This document shows, piece by piece, positions 7,680 to 15,116 of a stretch of DNA of 34,047 bases (positions are counted from its first letter, which is position 1; every line of letters starts with the position of its first letter). The position numbers were made by a program, and so were the translations under genes. Source of the stretch: Endozoicomonas arenosclerae (GTDB taxonomy: Bacteria > Pseudomonadota > Gammaproteobacteria > Pseudomonadales > Endozoicomonadaceae); contig NZ_LASA01000150.1 of assembly GCF_001562015.1 (NCBI RefSeq), positions 1 to 34,047 of the forward strand. The letters run 5' to 3'. Below the pieces are notes generated by a model, which was not told the origin of the DNA, made no database searches, and saw only the letters and a program-made list of their open reading frames with translations.

Positions 7680-8459
7680 ATGCCCCAAACCGCCAGACGC
7701 TACGGCCTTTATTTATTGGACGCCCTGCTGTTGCTAGCCATTTTTCACTGGCTTCATAGCAGCGCCTCACACCTTCTTAATCCATCAAACTCCAAACCAG
7801 CACTTCAAGTCAGTTCTGACAAAACAGCCAATACACCCATAGAACAAAAAACGGCCGCTACCGACCTGCTGGGAATTGATGTTTCTCATTATCAGGGGAA
7901 CGTTGACTGGGAAGAGGTGTCCGACGATTTTCACTTTGCTTTTATTAAAGCAACAGAAGGCACCGAGTATACCGACCCTGACTTTATTCAAAACATGAAT
8001 AATGTTGATGATACGGACATGGCTTATGGGGCTTACCACTTTTACTCCCCCGATGAAGACGGGCTGGAACAGGCCCGCCACTTTATTAACGCTACCCAGA
8101 ACATCAAGTTCACCCTCCCTCCCGTACTCGATGTAGAAGTTGCACCGGATGATGATGTTTCAAACTTCCAGCAAGCCATCAAAAGCTGGCTGGTTTATGT
8201 CGAAAACACTATGGGTTGCCGACCCATCATTTATTCTGACAAGAACTTCTGGGATGAGTATCTCAAAGAAGCCTTCAGTCACTACACCGTCTGGATCAGC
8301 GATTACAGTGACGAGGCATCGGATGTAGCCAGCATCAACTGGGCGTTCTGGCAGTTTACCGATCAGGGAAAAGCTGAAGGCGTTTCCGGCTTTGTGGATC
8401 AGAGCCGCTTTAAAGGCAGCGAACAATCATTACTTGCATTGGGAGATTGTCAGATATGA
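7680..8459 (+). CDS. GH25-family lysozyme (muramidase), membrane-anchored
   Basis: From residue 64 this is a glycoside hydrolase family 25 domain: GIDVSHYQGNVDW (Asp67), then FAFIKATEG, YGAYHFYSP, and VLDVE, which carries the acidic catalytic pair. Late motifs IIYSD, WISDYS and WQFTD complete the fold. GH25 enzymes cut the N-acetylmuramic acid to N-acetylglucosamine bond of peptidoglycan. An N-terminal hydrophobic helix (LYLLDALLLLAIFHWL, residues 10-25) would anchor it or export it to the periplasm. A GTG at 7623 would extend the frame, but ATG 7680 with AAAGGATGGA upstream fits better. The stop overlaps the next gene's ATG by four bases. Confidence 0.9.
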   Translation: MPQTARRYGLYLLDALLLLAIFHWLHSSASHLLNPSNSKPALQVSSDKTANTPIEQKTAATDLLGIDVSHYQGNVDWEEVSDDFHFAFIKATEGTEYTDPDFIQNMNNVDDTDMAYGAYHFYSPDEDGLEQARHFINATQNIKFTLPPVLDVEVAPDDDVSNFQQAIKSWLVYVENTMGCRPIIYSDKNFWDEYLKEAFSHYTVWISDYSDEASDVASINWAFWQFTDQGKAEGVSGFVDQSRFKGSEQSLLALGDCQI

Positions 8460-9352
8460 CCAGCCAGACTCATACCCTGACCGCCAACAAACGTTCCCTG
8501 TGGTTCAAATACTTCCTGCTTCTATTAATGCTGATGCTGTCGGTGTTCACCTCCTGGTTAGCCAGCAACGGACAACTGGCTTCTCTGGATGAATGGCTGA
8601 TGGGTAGCCTTTTCCAGTCCAACGATGCCTTTATAGACAGTGCCGAGGATCGGGCTGAGTCCATGACACTCACACTATCGGAATTACATGCCGGCCTTCT
8701 GGTACTGCAAAGCAGTGAGTTTGGCATCAGCTTTTTTGTCGACGCCAATATTCAGCTGGGTAATGTCATTGCCCAGGCTTCCGACCTGGTGGCTTTCGGT
8801 AGAAACTTTGCCTTGTTCAATCTGGTAGCCCTCCACCTCATCGACAACACCCTTCAGCTGGTTCAGTGGTTAACTCCGTGGCTGATCCTGACAGCAGAAA
8901 TAGGGTTGGTGGCTATTTTAATTGCCGACACCTGGCTGTCAGCCAAAAATCGCTGGCATATGTCGTTGATTCGTTTTGGTGAAGGCGCGGTTATCACTGT
9001 ATTACTTCTGGTGGTGATCTTTCCTTTCTCGATCCATATGGTCAGGCAATCCAGCGAAGCCGTAACCGAATCCCTCTATCAGGAAAGCTATCAGGCTGTA
9101 GTGAATACTCACGACCACATTCTGGGCGGTTCCAGCGCCGCTTCGATCAAGGATGATGCCAGCGGCTCTTTAACCCAGTTCAAGAATGCCCGGGTTAAAC
9201 TGTCAGAAAAGTCGAGCTACCTGGCCAGCAACCTGACCCGTTATGTGGCAGTCACCATGATGGAAGTGTTCCTTCTGCCCATGCTGTTTACCCTCTTTCT
9301 GCTGTGGCTGACCCGCTCCATTATTCGAAGGCATGCCCATTGGAATCATTAA
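8456..9352 (+). CDS. Hypothetical multi-pass membrane protein coupled to the GH25 lysozyme
   Basis: I do not recognise this 298-residue protein. It has about four or five hydrophobic segments: residues 17-35 (FKYFLLLLMLMLSVFTSWL), two near 115-155, one near 178-200 (GAVITVLLLVVIFPFSI) and one near the C-terminus (VFLLPMLFTLFLLWL). Between them lie two extracytoplasmic-sized loops. Its ATG overlaps the lysozyme stop codon (ATGA), and GGGAG lies about ten bases upstream, so the two proteins are made together in similar amounts. It may position or restrain the lysozyme in the membrane. That is inference from coupling alone. Confidence 0.75.
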   Translation: MTSQTHTLTANKRSLWFKYFLLLLMLMLSVFTSWLASNGQLASLDEWLMGSLFQSNDAFIDSAEDRAESMTLTLSELHAGLLVLQSSEFGISFFVDANIQLGNVIAQASDLVAFGRNFALFNLVALHLIDNTLQLVQWLTPWLILTAEIGLVAILIADTWLSAKNRWHMSLIRFGEGAVITVLLLVVIFPFSIHMVRQSSEAVTESLYQESYQAVVNTHDHILGGSSAASIKDDASGSLTQFKNARVKLSEKSSYLASNLTRYVAVTMMEVFLLPMLFTLFLLWLTRSIIRRHAHWNH

Positions 9353-9384
9353 TGGCTTTCAGTTGTGCTTGCCCAAAGGCGAAA

Positions 9385-9417
9385 TGAAACCGATTTCAAC
9401 TGTGTTACCATAGTAAC
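9385..9417 (+). promoter_or_regulatory. LacI-family-type operator and second palindrome upstream of the ROK kinase gene
   Basis: TGAAA-CCGA-TTTCA at 9385-9398 is an inverted repeat of the form commonly bound by LacI/GalR-family repressors. A second one, GTTAC-CATA-GTAAC, lies at 9404-9417. Both are between the preceding gene and the ROK kinase start at 9445. The sites are seen; the regulator is inferred and no LacI gene is in the window. Confidence 0.5.
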
Positions 9418-9444
9418 CAGAACCCCCATTAAAAGAAGAAGAAT

Positions 9445-10326
9445 ATGTATCTGGCCATCGACCTGGGAGGCACCTTTGTTAAACGGGGTCTCATTAACGA
9501 CCACGGTCAAATTATTAAAAACGACAAGGTACCTGCCCCCAGGGAAAACATCAGTGACTTTTATGACCTGATCCAGACGTACCTCGAATCCCTGCCGGAA
9601 AAACATCAGATAAAAGCTTTAGCCTTGAGTGCACCGGGCTTGCCTATGGATGACGGTACGATTGCCGGTTGTTCAGCACTTACTTACCTGCACGGCCCTG
9701 ATATTAAAAACACTCTGCAAAGTTTGCTCGGCATACCGGTATTTATTGAGAACGATGCCAACTGTGCTGCCCTGGCAGAAGTCTGGCAAGGTAAAGCGGC
9801 CGACTGCAACGATGCTCTGTTTGTTGTGGTGGGAACAGGTATTGGGGGCGCCATCATCAAAAACAAAACACTCCATAAAGGTGCCCACCTTTACGGGGGA
9901 GAATTTGGGATGATGATTCAATACGACCACCAGACACAGTCCATCAAAGGGTTCAGTGAACTGGCGGCAACCGGCGGACTGGTAAGAACGGCATCAGAAC
10001 GTTTAAACCGAACGGTAACAGGCGAAGACATTTTCCAGTTGGCGGAACAAGGGAATGTAATCTGCCAGGAAGTTATCCAGTCATTTTACGATCATCTGGC
10101 CGTGCTGCTGACCAACCTTCAGAGTGTTTATGACCCGGAAAAAATCATCATATCCGGCGGAATCACGGAACGGCCTGCCTTCAAAAACGAACTGCTGCAA
10201 TCTTTAGACACTATTAACCAGCTTAGAGGTGCGCTGTCGATTAATGTGACTGTGGATATAGCCCGGTTCAAAAACGACGCAAACCTTATTGGTGCGGTGT
10301 ATAACGCCATTCAGTCCAGTAACTGA
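9445..10326 (+). CDS. ROK-family sugar kinase lacking the zinc-binding motif
   Basis: The 293-residue protein begins with the ATP phosphate-binding motif (YLAIDLGGTFVKRGL) and has the ROK active-site region IENDANCAALAEVW, whose Asp is the catalytic base, and the second phosphate motif VVVGTGIGGAII. In most ROK kinases a GHM...C.CG..GC.E zinc site follows. Here it reads GEFGMMIQYDHQTQSIKGFSELAATGG, with Met in place of the His and no Cys, so no structural zinc is expected. The length fits a kinase and not a NagC-like repressor, since there is no helix-turn-helix. The substrate is probably a hexose or amino sugar but cannot be named. An apparent LacI-type operator lies upstream. Confidence 0.88.
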   Translation: MYLAIDLGGTFVKRGLINDHGQIIKNDKVPAPRENISDFYDLIQTYLESLPEKHQIKALALSAPGLPMDDGTIAGCSALTYLHGPDIKNTLQSLLGIPVFIENDANCAALAEVWQGKAADCNDALFVVVGTGIGGAIIKNKTLHKGAHLYGGEFGMMIQYDHQTQSIKGFSELAATGGLVRTASERLNRTVTGEDIFQLAEQGNVICQEVIQSFYDHLAVLLTNLQSVYDPEKIIISGGITERPAFKNELLQSLDTINQLRGALSINVTVDIARFKNDANLIGAVYNAIQSSN

Positions 10327-10327
10327 A

Positions 10328-11125
10328 TCAGCTGGCATCATCCAGAAACTGCAAAACGGCCTGATTGAACGCTTCTGCCCTGACCTGCGGATAAAAATGT
10401 CCGCCACGGGAGAAGAGTTTGATCCGGGCATCCGGAATACACTCCACCAACTCTTCCTGCATGGAAGTCGGTGTCACCATATCGTCGTCCGCTCCCATCA
10501 CTAATGTTGAGGACTGGATATTCGACAGGAACTCAAAGGTTTCAAACACTGGTAGCACTTCCATTCGGGCCAGAGTAGCCACCTGATCCGGCATGAGTCT
10601 GGACACATCCTGTTCAGCAACTTCCAGCAATTCCGGATGCTGCCGCAGCCACCAGGCAGGATAAAGAAACAGTGGGTTGGTCTTCAGATAGGCCAGGGCC
10701 CCAAACTCTTGTAAATAAGCTGAACGTAACTCGTGCAAGCGAAGAAACCTGAGATCCGGCTTGGACCATGTGGAGCTCAACACTAACCGCCCCACCCGAT
10801 CAGGATGATTCAGAGCCAGTGTCTGGGCAATAGCTCCTCCCAGTGAATGGCCGACAATATCGGCCTCTTCAATATCCAGCCAGTTCATCAGATTTAATAA
10901 ATCCGTCACCATATGGTCGATGGAAATGTCCCCCTGGTTCAGAGGACTCTTCCCCGAGCCTCTCTGATCATAAGTGATCACCTGATGAGCCTCTGCGAAA
11001 GCTTCTCTCTGACAATGCCAGAAAGAAGCATTGCCACTGAGGCCTGTGATCAATATCAGGGGTTTGTCTTCACCGGCTTTTTCAAAATACAGCGGGGGTT
11101 CATTATTGATTTGAACAAACGACAT
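10328..11125 (-). CDS. Alpha/beta-fold hydrolase
   Basis: A 265-residue single-domain alpha/beta hydrolase. The nucleophile elbow is GHSLGG (Ser94), the acid is in GADDDMVTP (Asp215) and the base is in GGHF (His243), a complete triad. The oxyanion strand LITGLSG and the YDQRGSGKS motif are typical of the enol-lactonase/RutD-like branch. The substrate is unknown: esters, lactones or carbamates are possible. Its ATG shares one base with the stop codon of the cupin gene upstream (TAATG), so the two are translationally coupled. It converges with the ROK kinase gene with only one base between them. Confidence 0.88.
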   Translation of the reverse strand: MSFVQINNEPPLYFEKAGEDKPLILITGLSGNASFWHCQREAFAEAHQVITYDQRGSGKSPLNQGDISIDHMVTDLLNLMNWLDIEEADIVGHSLGGAIAQTLALNHPDRVGRLVLSSTWSKPDLRFLRLHELRSAYLQEFGALAYLKTNPLFLYPAWWLRQHPELLEVAEQDVSRLMPDQVATLARMEVLPVFETFEFLSNIQSSTLVMGADDDMVTPTSMQEELVECIPDARIKLFSRGGHFYPQVRAEAFNQAVLQFLDDAS

Positions 11126-11616
11126 TACTCCCCCTCCAGTTTGCCAAAGGCCGTTTCCCTCTCAATGGCTTCAACATCCTGAGGTCGGGAAAAAGATGCT
11201 GGAACTGATTCACCCGGCTTTTTAGGCCGACCGATTCGTGCAAAAAAACTTGCCAGCCCTTCCGGCATAAACACCCAGAAAAACTTCAGGGGGCCCTTAC
11301 CGGTATTGGTGAACTTATGCCGACCATGGGGGGCCAGATAAATAGTGGTACCGCTGCACATGGGATACTCCTGGCCTTCCACCAGGGCAATCCCTTCACC
11401 CTCAAAAACAAGAATGAGTTCTTCCTGGTCGTTGTGCTGGTGTTCTCGCACATAGCCACCCGGGGAAACCACCTGAATACCTGTCTCAAAACGACTGGAA
11501 GCTATCGAGCTGTGTTTTGAAACCCGTAGCTCAACAAAACCGTTTGCGGGCTCAGGCTGCCAGAAGGATTCTGCCTCACCGGGCAAGAAGACACGGGATT
11601 GCTTGGGCTCGCTCAT
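11125..11616 (-). CDS. Cupin-domain protein
   Basis: A 163-residue protein with a single conserved cupin barrel. The first cupin motif is visible as G..V..H.H.DQEELILVFEGEG, and the second as IYLAPHGRHKFTNTG. His and Glu residues in motif 1 and His in motif 2 could bind a metal. The C-terminal 30 residues are charged and look unstructured. Single-domain cupins include isomerases, dioxygenases and binding proteins, so the activity is open. It heads a two-gene operon with the hydrolase, which suggests that both act on the same small molecule. It is transcribed divergently from the zinc-uptake operon. Confidence 0.8.
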   Translation of the reverse strand: MSEPKQSRVFLPGEAESFWQPEPANGFVELRVSKHSSIASSRFETGIQVVSPGGYVREHQHNDQEELILVFEGEGIALVEGQEYPMCSGTTIYLAPHGRHKFTNTGKGPLKFFWVFMPEGLASFFARIGRPKKPGESVPASFSRPQDVEAIERETAFGKLEGE

Positions 11617-11767
11617 TCAGGTCTCTCCAGATTCGATTCTGCCAGAGCCCCATTATAGGCTGTACATTTTTCACCCCGTTATAAACCTACTCCACCCGAA
11701 GGGCGGCGAACAAAAGCTTCGCTCTCCAAAATCTCTGTGTTGAATGGGTTCGGTTAAACGCAAATGA

Positions 11768-11790
11768 TTTCATGTTATAGCATTGCTTTT
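11768..11790 (+). promoter_or_regulatory. Possible Zur-binding site upstream of the zinc-uptake operon
   Basis: ATGTTATAGCAT (11772-11783) resembles the left half and centre of gammaproteobacterial Zur boxes, of the type ATGTTATAATAT. The right half is weak. It lies about 70-80 bases upstream of the first gene. Zur control of zrg genes is known in Vibrio; the site here is inferred from one good half. Confidence 0.35.
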
Positions 11791-11850
11791 TGTTAGCTCT
11801 TTAGAGAATAATTCAGGCACCTAAAACAGATGTACAAATAACACGACTGA

Positions 11851-12225
11851 ATGCTGAATATGAGCCTGATAAAGACAGCGCACAGACAAGGCCGGAATGC
11901 TTCACGCTTCTGCCTGATGACTGTCGTTTATTTATTAGTCATCCTGTACACCGTCAGCCACACTCACAAAGTCCATGAAGATTTCAGTGCCAAGGCTCAC
12001 AGTCTGTCTACTGAAGAAGCACTGGATGATCATGCCAATCACTGGCATTCAGACCAGCATCATTCGGCAGCCTGTCAGCTCATTTCCCAGGCACCGCCAT
12101 CACTGAATCTTCTGTCTGCAGACAATGCACTCTGTTCACCTTTCAATACTGTTGAAAAAGTCAGTTCCGCTTCGTCGGTAACACCCACTAAAAGGCTGAC
12201 CCGCGCCCCGCCAGTACTTGTCTGA
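11851..12225 (+). CDS. Small His-rich membrane-anchored or exported protein, first gene of the zinc operon
   Basis: A 124-residue protein with one N-terminal hydrophobic helix (about residues 21-40, FCLMTVVYLLVILYTVSH) followed by a His-rich segment (SHTHKVHEDF, DDHANHWHSDQHHSAACQL) that could bind zinc. I do not recognise a named family for certain; short proteins with an HH.A.CQL stretch (DUF2607-like) occur beside ZrgA in vibrios. The start is ATG 11851 or 11860; neither has a strong ribosome-binding site. The zrgA gene follows 54 bases downstream on the same strand. A periplasmic metal-capture or accessory role is an inference from composition and place. Confidence 0.6.
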   Translation: MLNMSLIKTAHRQGRNASRFCLMTVVYLLVILYTVSHTHKVHEDFSAKAHSLSTEEALDDHANHWHSDQHHSAACQLISQAPPSLNLLSADNALCSPFNTVEKVSSASSVTPTKRLTRAPPVLV

Positions 12226-12279
12226 TCACCCCAATAAACAACGAACTTTATTAATGTGTTACCAGACGAGTGAAAGAAT

Positions 12280-13026
12280 ATGCGCCTTCTTACTAAACAG
12301 GTTACCGGCATGACCAAACTGGCTTCCGTGATTGCCTTTGGCGTTCTGTCCATGAATGCCTCTGCACAGGTGTCCACAACTAATGAAGAGCCACGTCACG
12401 TTGACGCCCACGTGCATGGCCACGGCGCGCTGAACTTCGCGGTAGAAGGTTCTGAGGTTCATCTTGAACTGAAAATGCCAGCCAATGATGTTCTGGGTTT
12501 TGAAAGTATCACCAACGACAAGCAACGCCACCAGCTACATGAAGCTCTGGAAAAGCTTGAAGCCTCCAGCCTCTGGAGCATGACTCCAGCCGCTTCCTGC
12601 AAGCTGGTAAGTGCAAAAGCCAATGCCGGTGCTGAATCCCATGATGACGAGCATGACCATCACGATGATCATGGACACCATGATGAGCACGCCTCTAAGG
12701 ATCACGATGACCATGGGCATCACGATGAGCACGCCTCTAAGGATCACAATGACCATGGGCATCACGATGAGCACGCGTCCAAGGAACATGATGATCATGG
12801 GCACCATGACGAACATGGCCATGAAGGTCACGAAGGTGAAGGTGGGCACATGGACATCTCCGCGACGTATGTCTTTGAGTGCGGCAATGCCAACCAGCTG
12901 GACACCATCAGCACCTCTTTGTTTGAAGTGTTTGAACGCAGTCAATCCCTGAGCGTACAGGGCTTTACCCAAAAGGGTCAGGCTGCAGCAGAAATGACCA
13001 AAAACAATCCTGAGGTGCGTTTCTAA
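12280..13026 (+). CDS. zrgA: ZrgA-family (DUF2796) periplasmic zinc-binding protein with His repeats
   Basis: The 248-residue product has a signal peptide (cleavage near MNASA-QV) and then HVDAHVHGHGALNFAVEG, the DUF2796 opening. Residues 128-179 consist of nearly identical 14-residue units (H-DD-HGHHDEHASKD), rich in His and Asp. The DUF2796 C-terminal part (ISATYVFECGN, then FTQKGQAAAEM) follows. ZrgA proteins of Vibrio belong to a second, Zur-regulated zinc importer beside ZnuABC. The ABC genes follow with a one-base gap. The start is ATG 12280, behind GAGTGAAAGA; ATG 12310 is a less likely alternative. Confidence 0.9.
   Translation: MRLLTKQVTGMTKLASVIAFGVLSMNASAQVSTTNEEPRHVDAHVHGHGALNFAVEGSEVHLELKMPANDVLGFESITNDKQRHQLHEALEKLEASSLWSMTPAASCKLVSAKANAGAESHDDEHDHHDDHGHHDEHASKDHDDHGHHDEHASKDHNDHGHHDEHASKEHDDHGHHDEHGHEGHEGEGGHMDISATYVFECGNANQLDTISTSLFEVFERSQSLSVQGFTQKGQAAAEMTKNNPEVRF
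12661..12816 (+). repeat. 42-bp coding tandem repeat in zrgA
   Basis: Three full 42-bp units (12661-12702, 12703-12744, 12745-12786) and a partial fourth (to about 12816) encode the 14-residue His/Asp units. Units 1-3 differ only at a few positions, mostly synonymous, for example GAT/GAC and GCC/GCG, so expansion is fairly recent and copy number may vary between strains. Confidence 0.92.
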
Positions 13027-13027
13027 A

Positions 13028-13777
13028 ATGACCGCTCCCCGCTCTAACGTGGTTGAACTCAGCAACATTGAGTTCAGCTGGAAAGCAGGAATTCCGGTTC
13101 TGGATATTCCTGAACTGACCGTTTCCAAAGGGGAAAAGGTCTTTGTCCGGGGCCCATCAGGCTCCGGTAAAACTACTCTTCTGGGATTGCTCGGTGGCGT
13201 CATTACCCCGGAGCGGGGACAAGTCAATGTACTGGGGAACGACATTAGTCGTTTTTCCCCGGTACAGCGCGACCGTTTCCGTGCCGATCATGTTGGCTTT
13301 ATCTTTCAGATGTTTAACCTGATTCCCTATCTGTCTGTGATCGAGAATGTCACCCTGCCCCTGAGCTTTGCTAAAGGCAGGAAAAGCAATCTCGCCAGTA
13401 ATGCTGCCAGCGAACAGGATGAAGCAAGGAGGTTGCTGAAACATCTGGAGCTGGATGATTCTTTACTGCACCGCCCTGTTACAGAACTCAGTATTGGTCA
13501 GCAACAACGTGTGGCTGCAGCCAGAGCACTGATTGGCAAGCCTGACCTGATTATTGCCGACGAGCCAACCTCCGCGCTGGATACCGATACCCGGGAAGCC
13601 TTCATCAATCTGTTGTTTGCCGAATGTGAAGCAGCCGGTAACACCCTGCTGTTTGTCAGCCACGATCAGGGTCTTGAATCTTTATTTGATCGCAGTATTG
13701 CGCTCAATGAAATTAACCGTGCCAGCAAAAGCAAGACCGCCACTCCTTCTGTAAATAAAACGATGGAGGTGGCCTGA
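13028..13777 (+). CDS. ABC transporter ATPase of the zinc-uptake operon (LolD/MacB type)
   Basis: The 249-residue protein is a complete ABC ATPase: Walker A GPSGSGKTT, a Q-loop at FIFQMFNLIPYLSVIENV, signature LSIGQQQRVAAARAL, Walker B LIIADEPTSALD and the switch His in FVSHD. The FNLIP.L...ENV sequence after the Q-loop is typical of ATPases that work with FtsX/MacB-type permeases. The usual LSGGQ signature has Ile in the third position. The ATPase starts one base after the zrgA stop, and its own stop shares a base with the permease start. It powers the adjacent permease, in the zinc-uptake role inferred from ZrgA. Confidence 0.9.
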   Translation: MTAPRSNVVELSNIEFSWKAGIPVLDIPELTVSKGEKVFVRGPSGSGKTTLLGLLGGVITPERGQVNVLGNDISRFSPVQRDRFRADHVGFIFQMFNLIPYLSVIENVTLPLSFAKGRKSNLASNAASEQDEARRLLKHLELDDSLLHRPVTELSIGQQQRVAAARALIGKPDLIIADEPTSALDTDTREAFINLLFAECEAAGNTLLFVSHDQGLESLFDRSIALNEINRASKSKTATPSVNKTMEVA

Positions 13778-15039
13778 TGTCTATTTTAAGCCTGGCTTTA
13801 AAAAGCCTTAAAAACCGCAAAACCACCGCTCTGCTGACTATTTTCTCCATTGCTGTCAGTGTTGCCCTGTTACTGGGTGTTGAGCGTATCCGGGTAGAAG
13901 CCAAAAACAGTTTCACCAACACCGTCTCCGGAACCGACCTGATTGTCGGTGCCAGAAGCAGCTCCATGAACCTGCTGCTCTACTCTGTGTTTCATATTGG
14001 TAACGCCACCAACAATATCACCTGGGAAACCTATAAGGATCTGACTTCGGACCCTGCGGTGAAATGGTCTGTTCCCATTGCCCTGGGGGACTCCCACCAT
14101 GGTTATCGGGTAGTGGGCACTTCCCACGGCATGTTCAATCATTTCAGATACGGTGACAATGAATCCTTGCAACTGTCTGAAGGCAAACCCTTTGAACAGT
14201 TGTACGACGCCGTTCTGGGCTCAGAAGTAGCCGCCAGTCTGGGCTATGACATCGGCGAAAAAATCGCACTGAGTCATGGTGTTGAAAGCAAGAGTCTGCA
14301 ATCTCACGATGACAAGCCCTTCACAGTCACTGGAATATTGAAACCCACCGGCACGCCAACGGACCGGGTCATCCTGATTTCCCTGCAGGGGATTGAAGCC
14401 CTGCATATCGACTGGGCCAACGGTGCTCCCCCCATTGCAGCTTTCTCTGTTTCTGCAGAACAGGCCCAAGCCATGAATCTGCAACCCACCAGCATCACAG
14501 CCTATTACGTTGGCCTTAATTCACGCATTTCTGCTTTCCGTTACCAAAGGAAAGTGAATGAATACCGCCAGGAAGCCATGACAGCCATCCTGCCCGGGGT
14601 TGCCCTGCAGGAACTCTGGCAACTGGTAGGCACAGCAGAAAAAGCACTGCTGGTCGTATCCGTCATGGTGGTTTTTGCCGGTTTGATGGGCATGCTGACC
14701 ACCATTCTCACATCTCTCAATGAAAGACGACGTGAGATGGCTATTCTCCGCTCCGCAGGAGCAAGACCGGTTCACATTTTCACTTTGATGATCACCGAAT
14801 CCGTTGTCTACGCCATTGCCGGAACCCTCCTGGGCTTCCTGATACTTTACGGGCTGCTGTTTGCTGTTCAACCCGTCGTGCAACAGATGCTGGGGCTTCA
14901 TTTAGCGATCAGTTCGCCAGGCACCTTTGAATGGTCCCTGGCCGGAATGATCATTGTCTGCGCCATTGTTCTGGGCATGATCCCGGCCTGGCGCGCTTAT
15001 AAAAATTCACTCGCCGATGGTCTGACGATAAGAGTCTGA
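13777..15039 (+). CDS. FtsX/MacB-type ABC permease of the zinc-uptake operon
   Basis: The 420-residue protein has the FtsX-like layout: one N-terminal membrane helix (ALLTIFSIAVSVALLLGV, about 18-35), a large periplasmic domain (about 40-285) and three C-terminal helices. The third-last helix is followed by the cytoplasmic coupling sequence ERRREMAILRSAGARP, typical of this fold. Such permeases usually work mechanically from the outer leaflet or periplasm and do not import through a channel. That fits a system that moves or releases metal, or drives a partner, beside the ZrgA His-rich protein. Start codon and ATPase stop overlap by one base. Confidence 0.9.
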   Translation: MSILSLALKSLKNRKTTALLTIFSIAVSVALLLGVERIRVEAKNSFTNTVSGTDLIVGARSSSMNLLLYSVFHIGNATNNITWETYKDLTSDPAVKWSVPIALGDSHHGYRVVGTSHGMFNHFRYGDNESLQLSEGKPFEQLYDAVLGSEVAASLGYDIGEKIALSHGVESKSLQSHDDKPFTVTGILKPTGTPTDRVILISLQGIEALHIDWANGAPPIAAFSVSAEQAQAMNLQPTSITAYYVGLNSRISAFRYQRKVNEYRQEAMTAILPGVALQELWQLVGTAEKALLVVSVMVVFAGLMGMLTTILTSLNERRREMAILRSAGARPVHIFTLMITESVVYAIAGTLLGFLILYGLLFAVQPVVQQMLGLHLAISSPGTFEWSLAGMIIVCAIVLGMIPAWRAYKNSLADGLTIRV

Positions 15040-15057
15040 AGGAGCCTTAAGCGAAAA

Positions 15058-15094
15058 AAACTTTTTCCATCATTCCAGGTGGTGGAAAAAGTTT
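15058..15094 (+). promoter_or_regulatory. 15-bp hairpin between the permease and DUF3299 genes
   Basis: AAACTTTTTCCATCA (15058-15072) pairs with TGGTGGAAAAAGTTT (15080-15094) around a seven-base loop, with one G-T pair. The stem hides any ribosome-binding site for ATG 15096 but leaves the one for ATG 15117 free. There is no T-run behind it. It may adjust expression of the last gene or protect a processed transcript. Confidence 0.6.
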
Positions 15095-15116
15095 CATGAC
15101 AAACAGGAAAAAGACT

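Noticed and set aside
12661-12816. Possible CRISPR-like array
   Set aside because: The 42-bp units are adjacent without spacers and are in frame in zrgA, so this is a coding tandem repeat.
12535-13245. A 236-codon minus-strand frame over zrgA with Met/Val/Ile repeats
   Set aside because: The repeats are only the antisense of the His/Asp coding repeat; no start site or family fits.
14521-14901. A 126-codon minus-strand frame inside the permease gene
   Set aside because: It is a shadow of the FtsX-like permease and has no supporting features.
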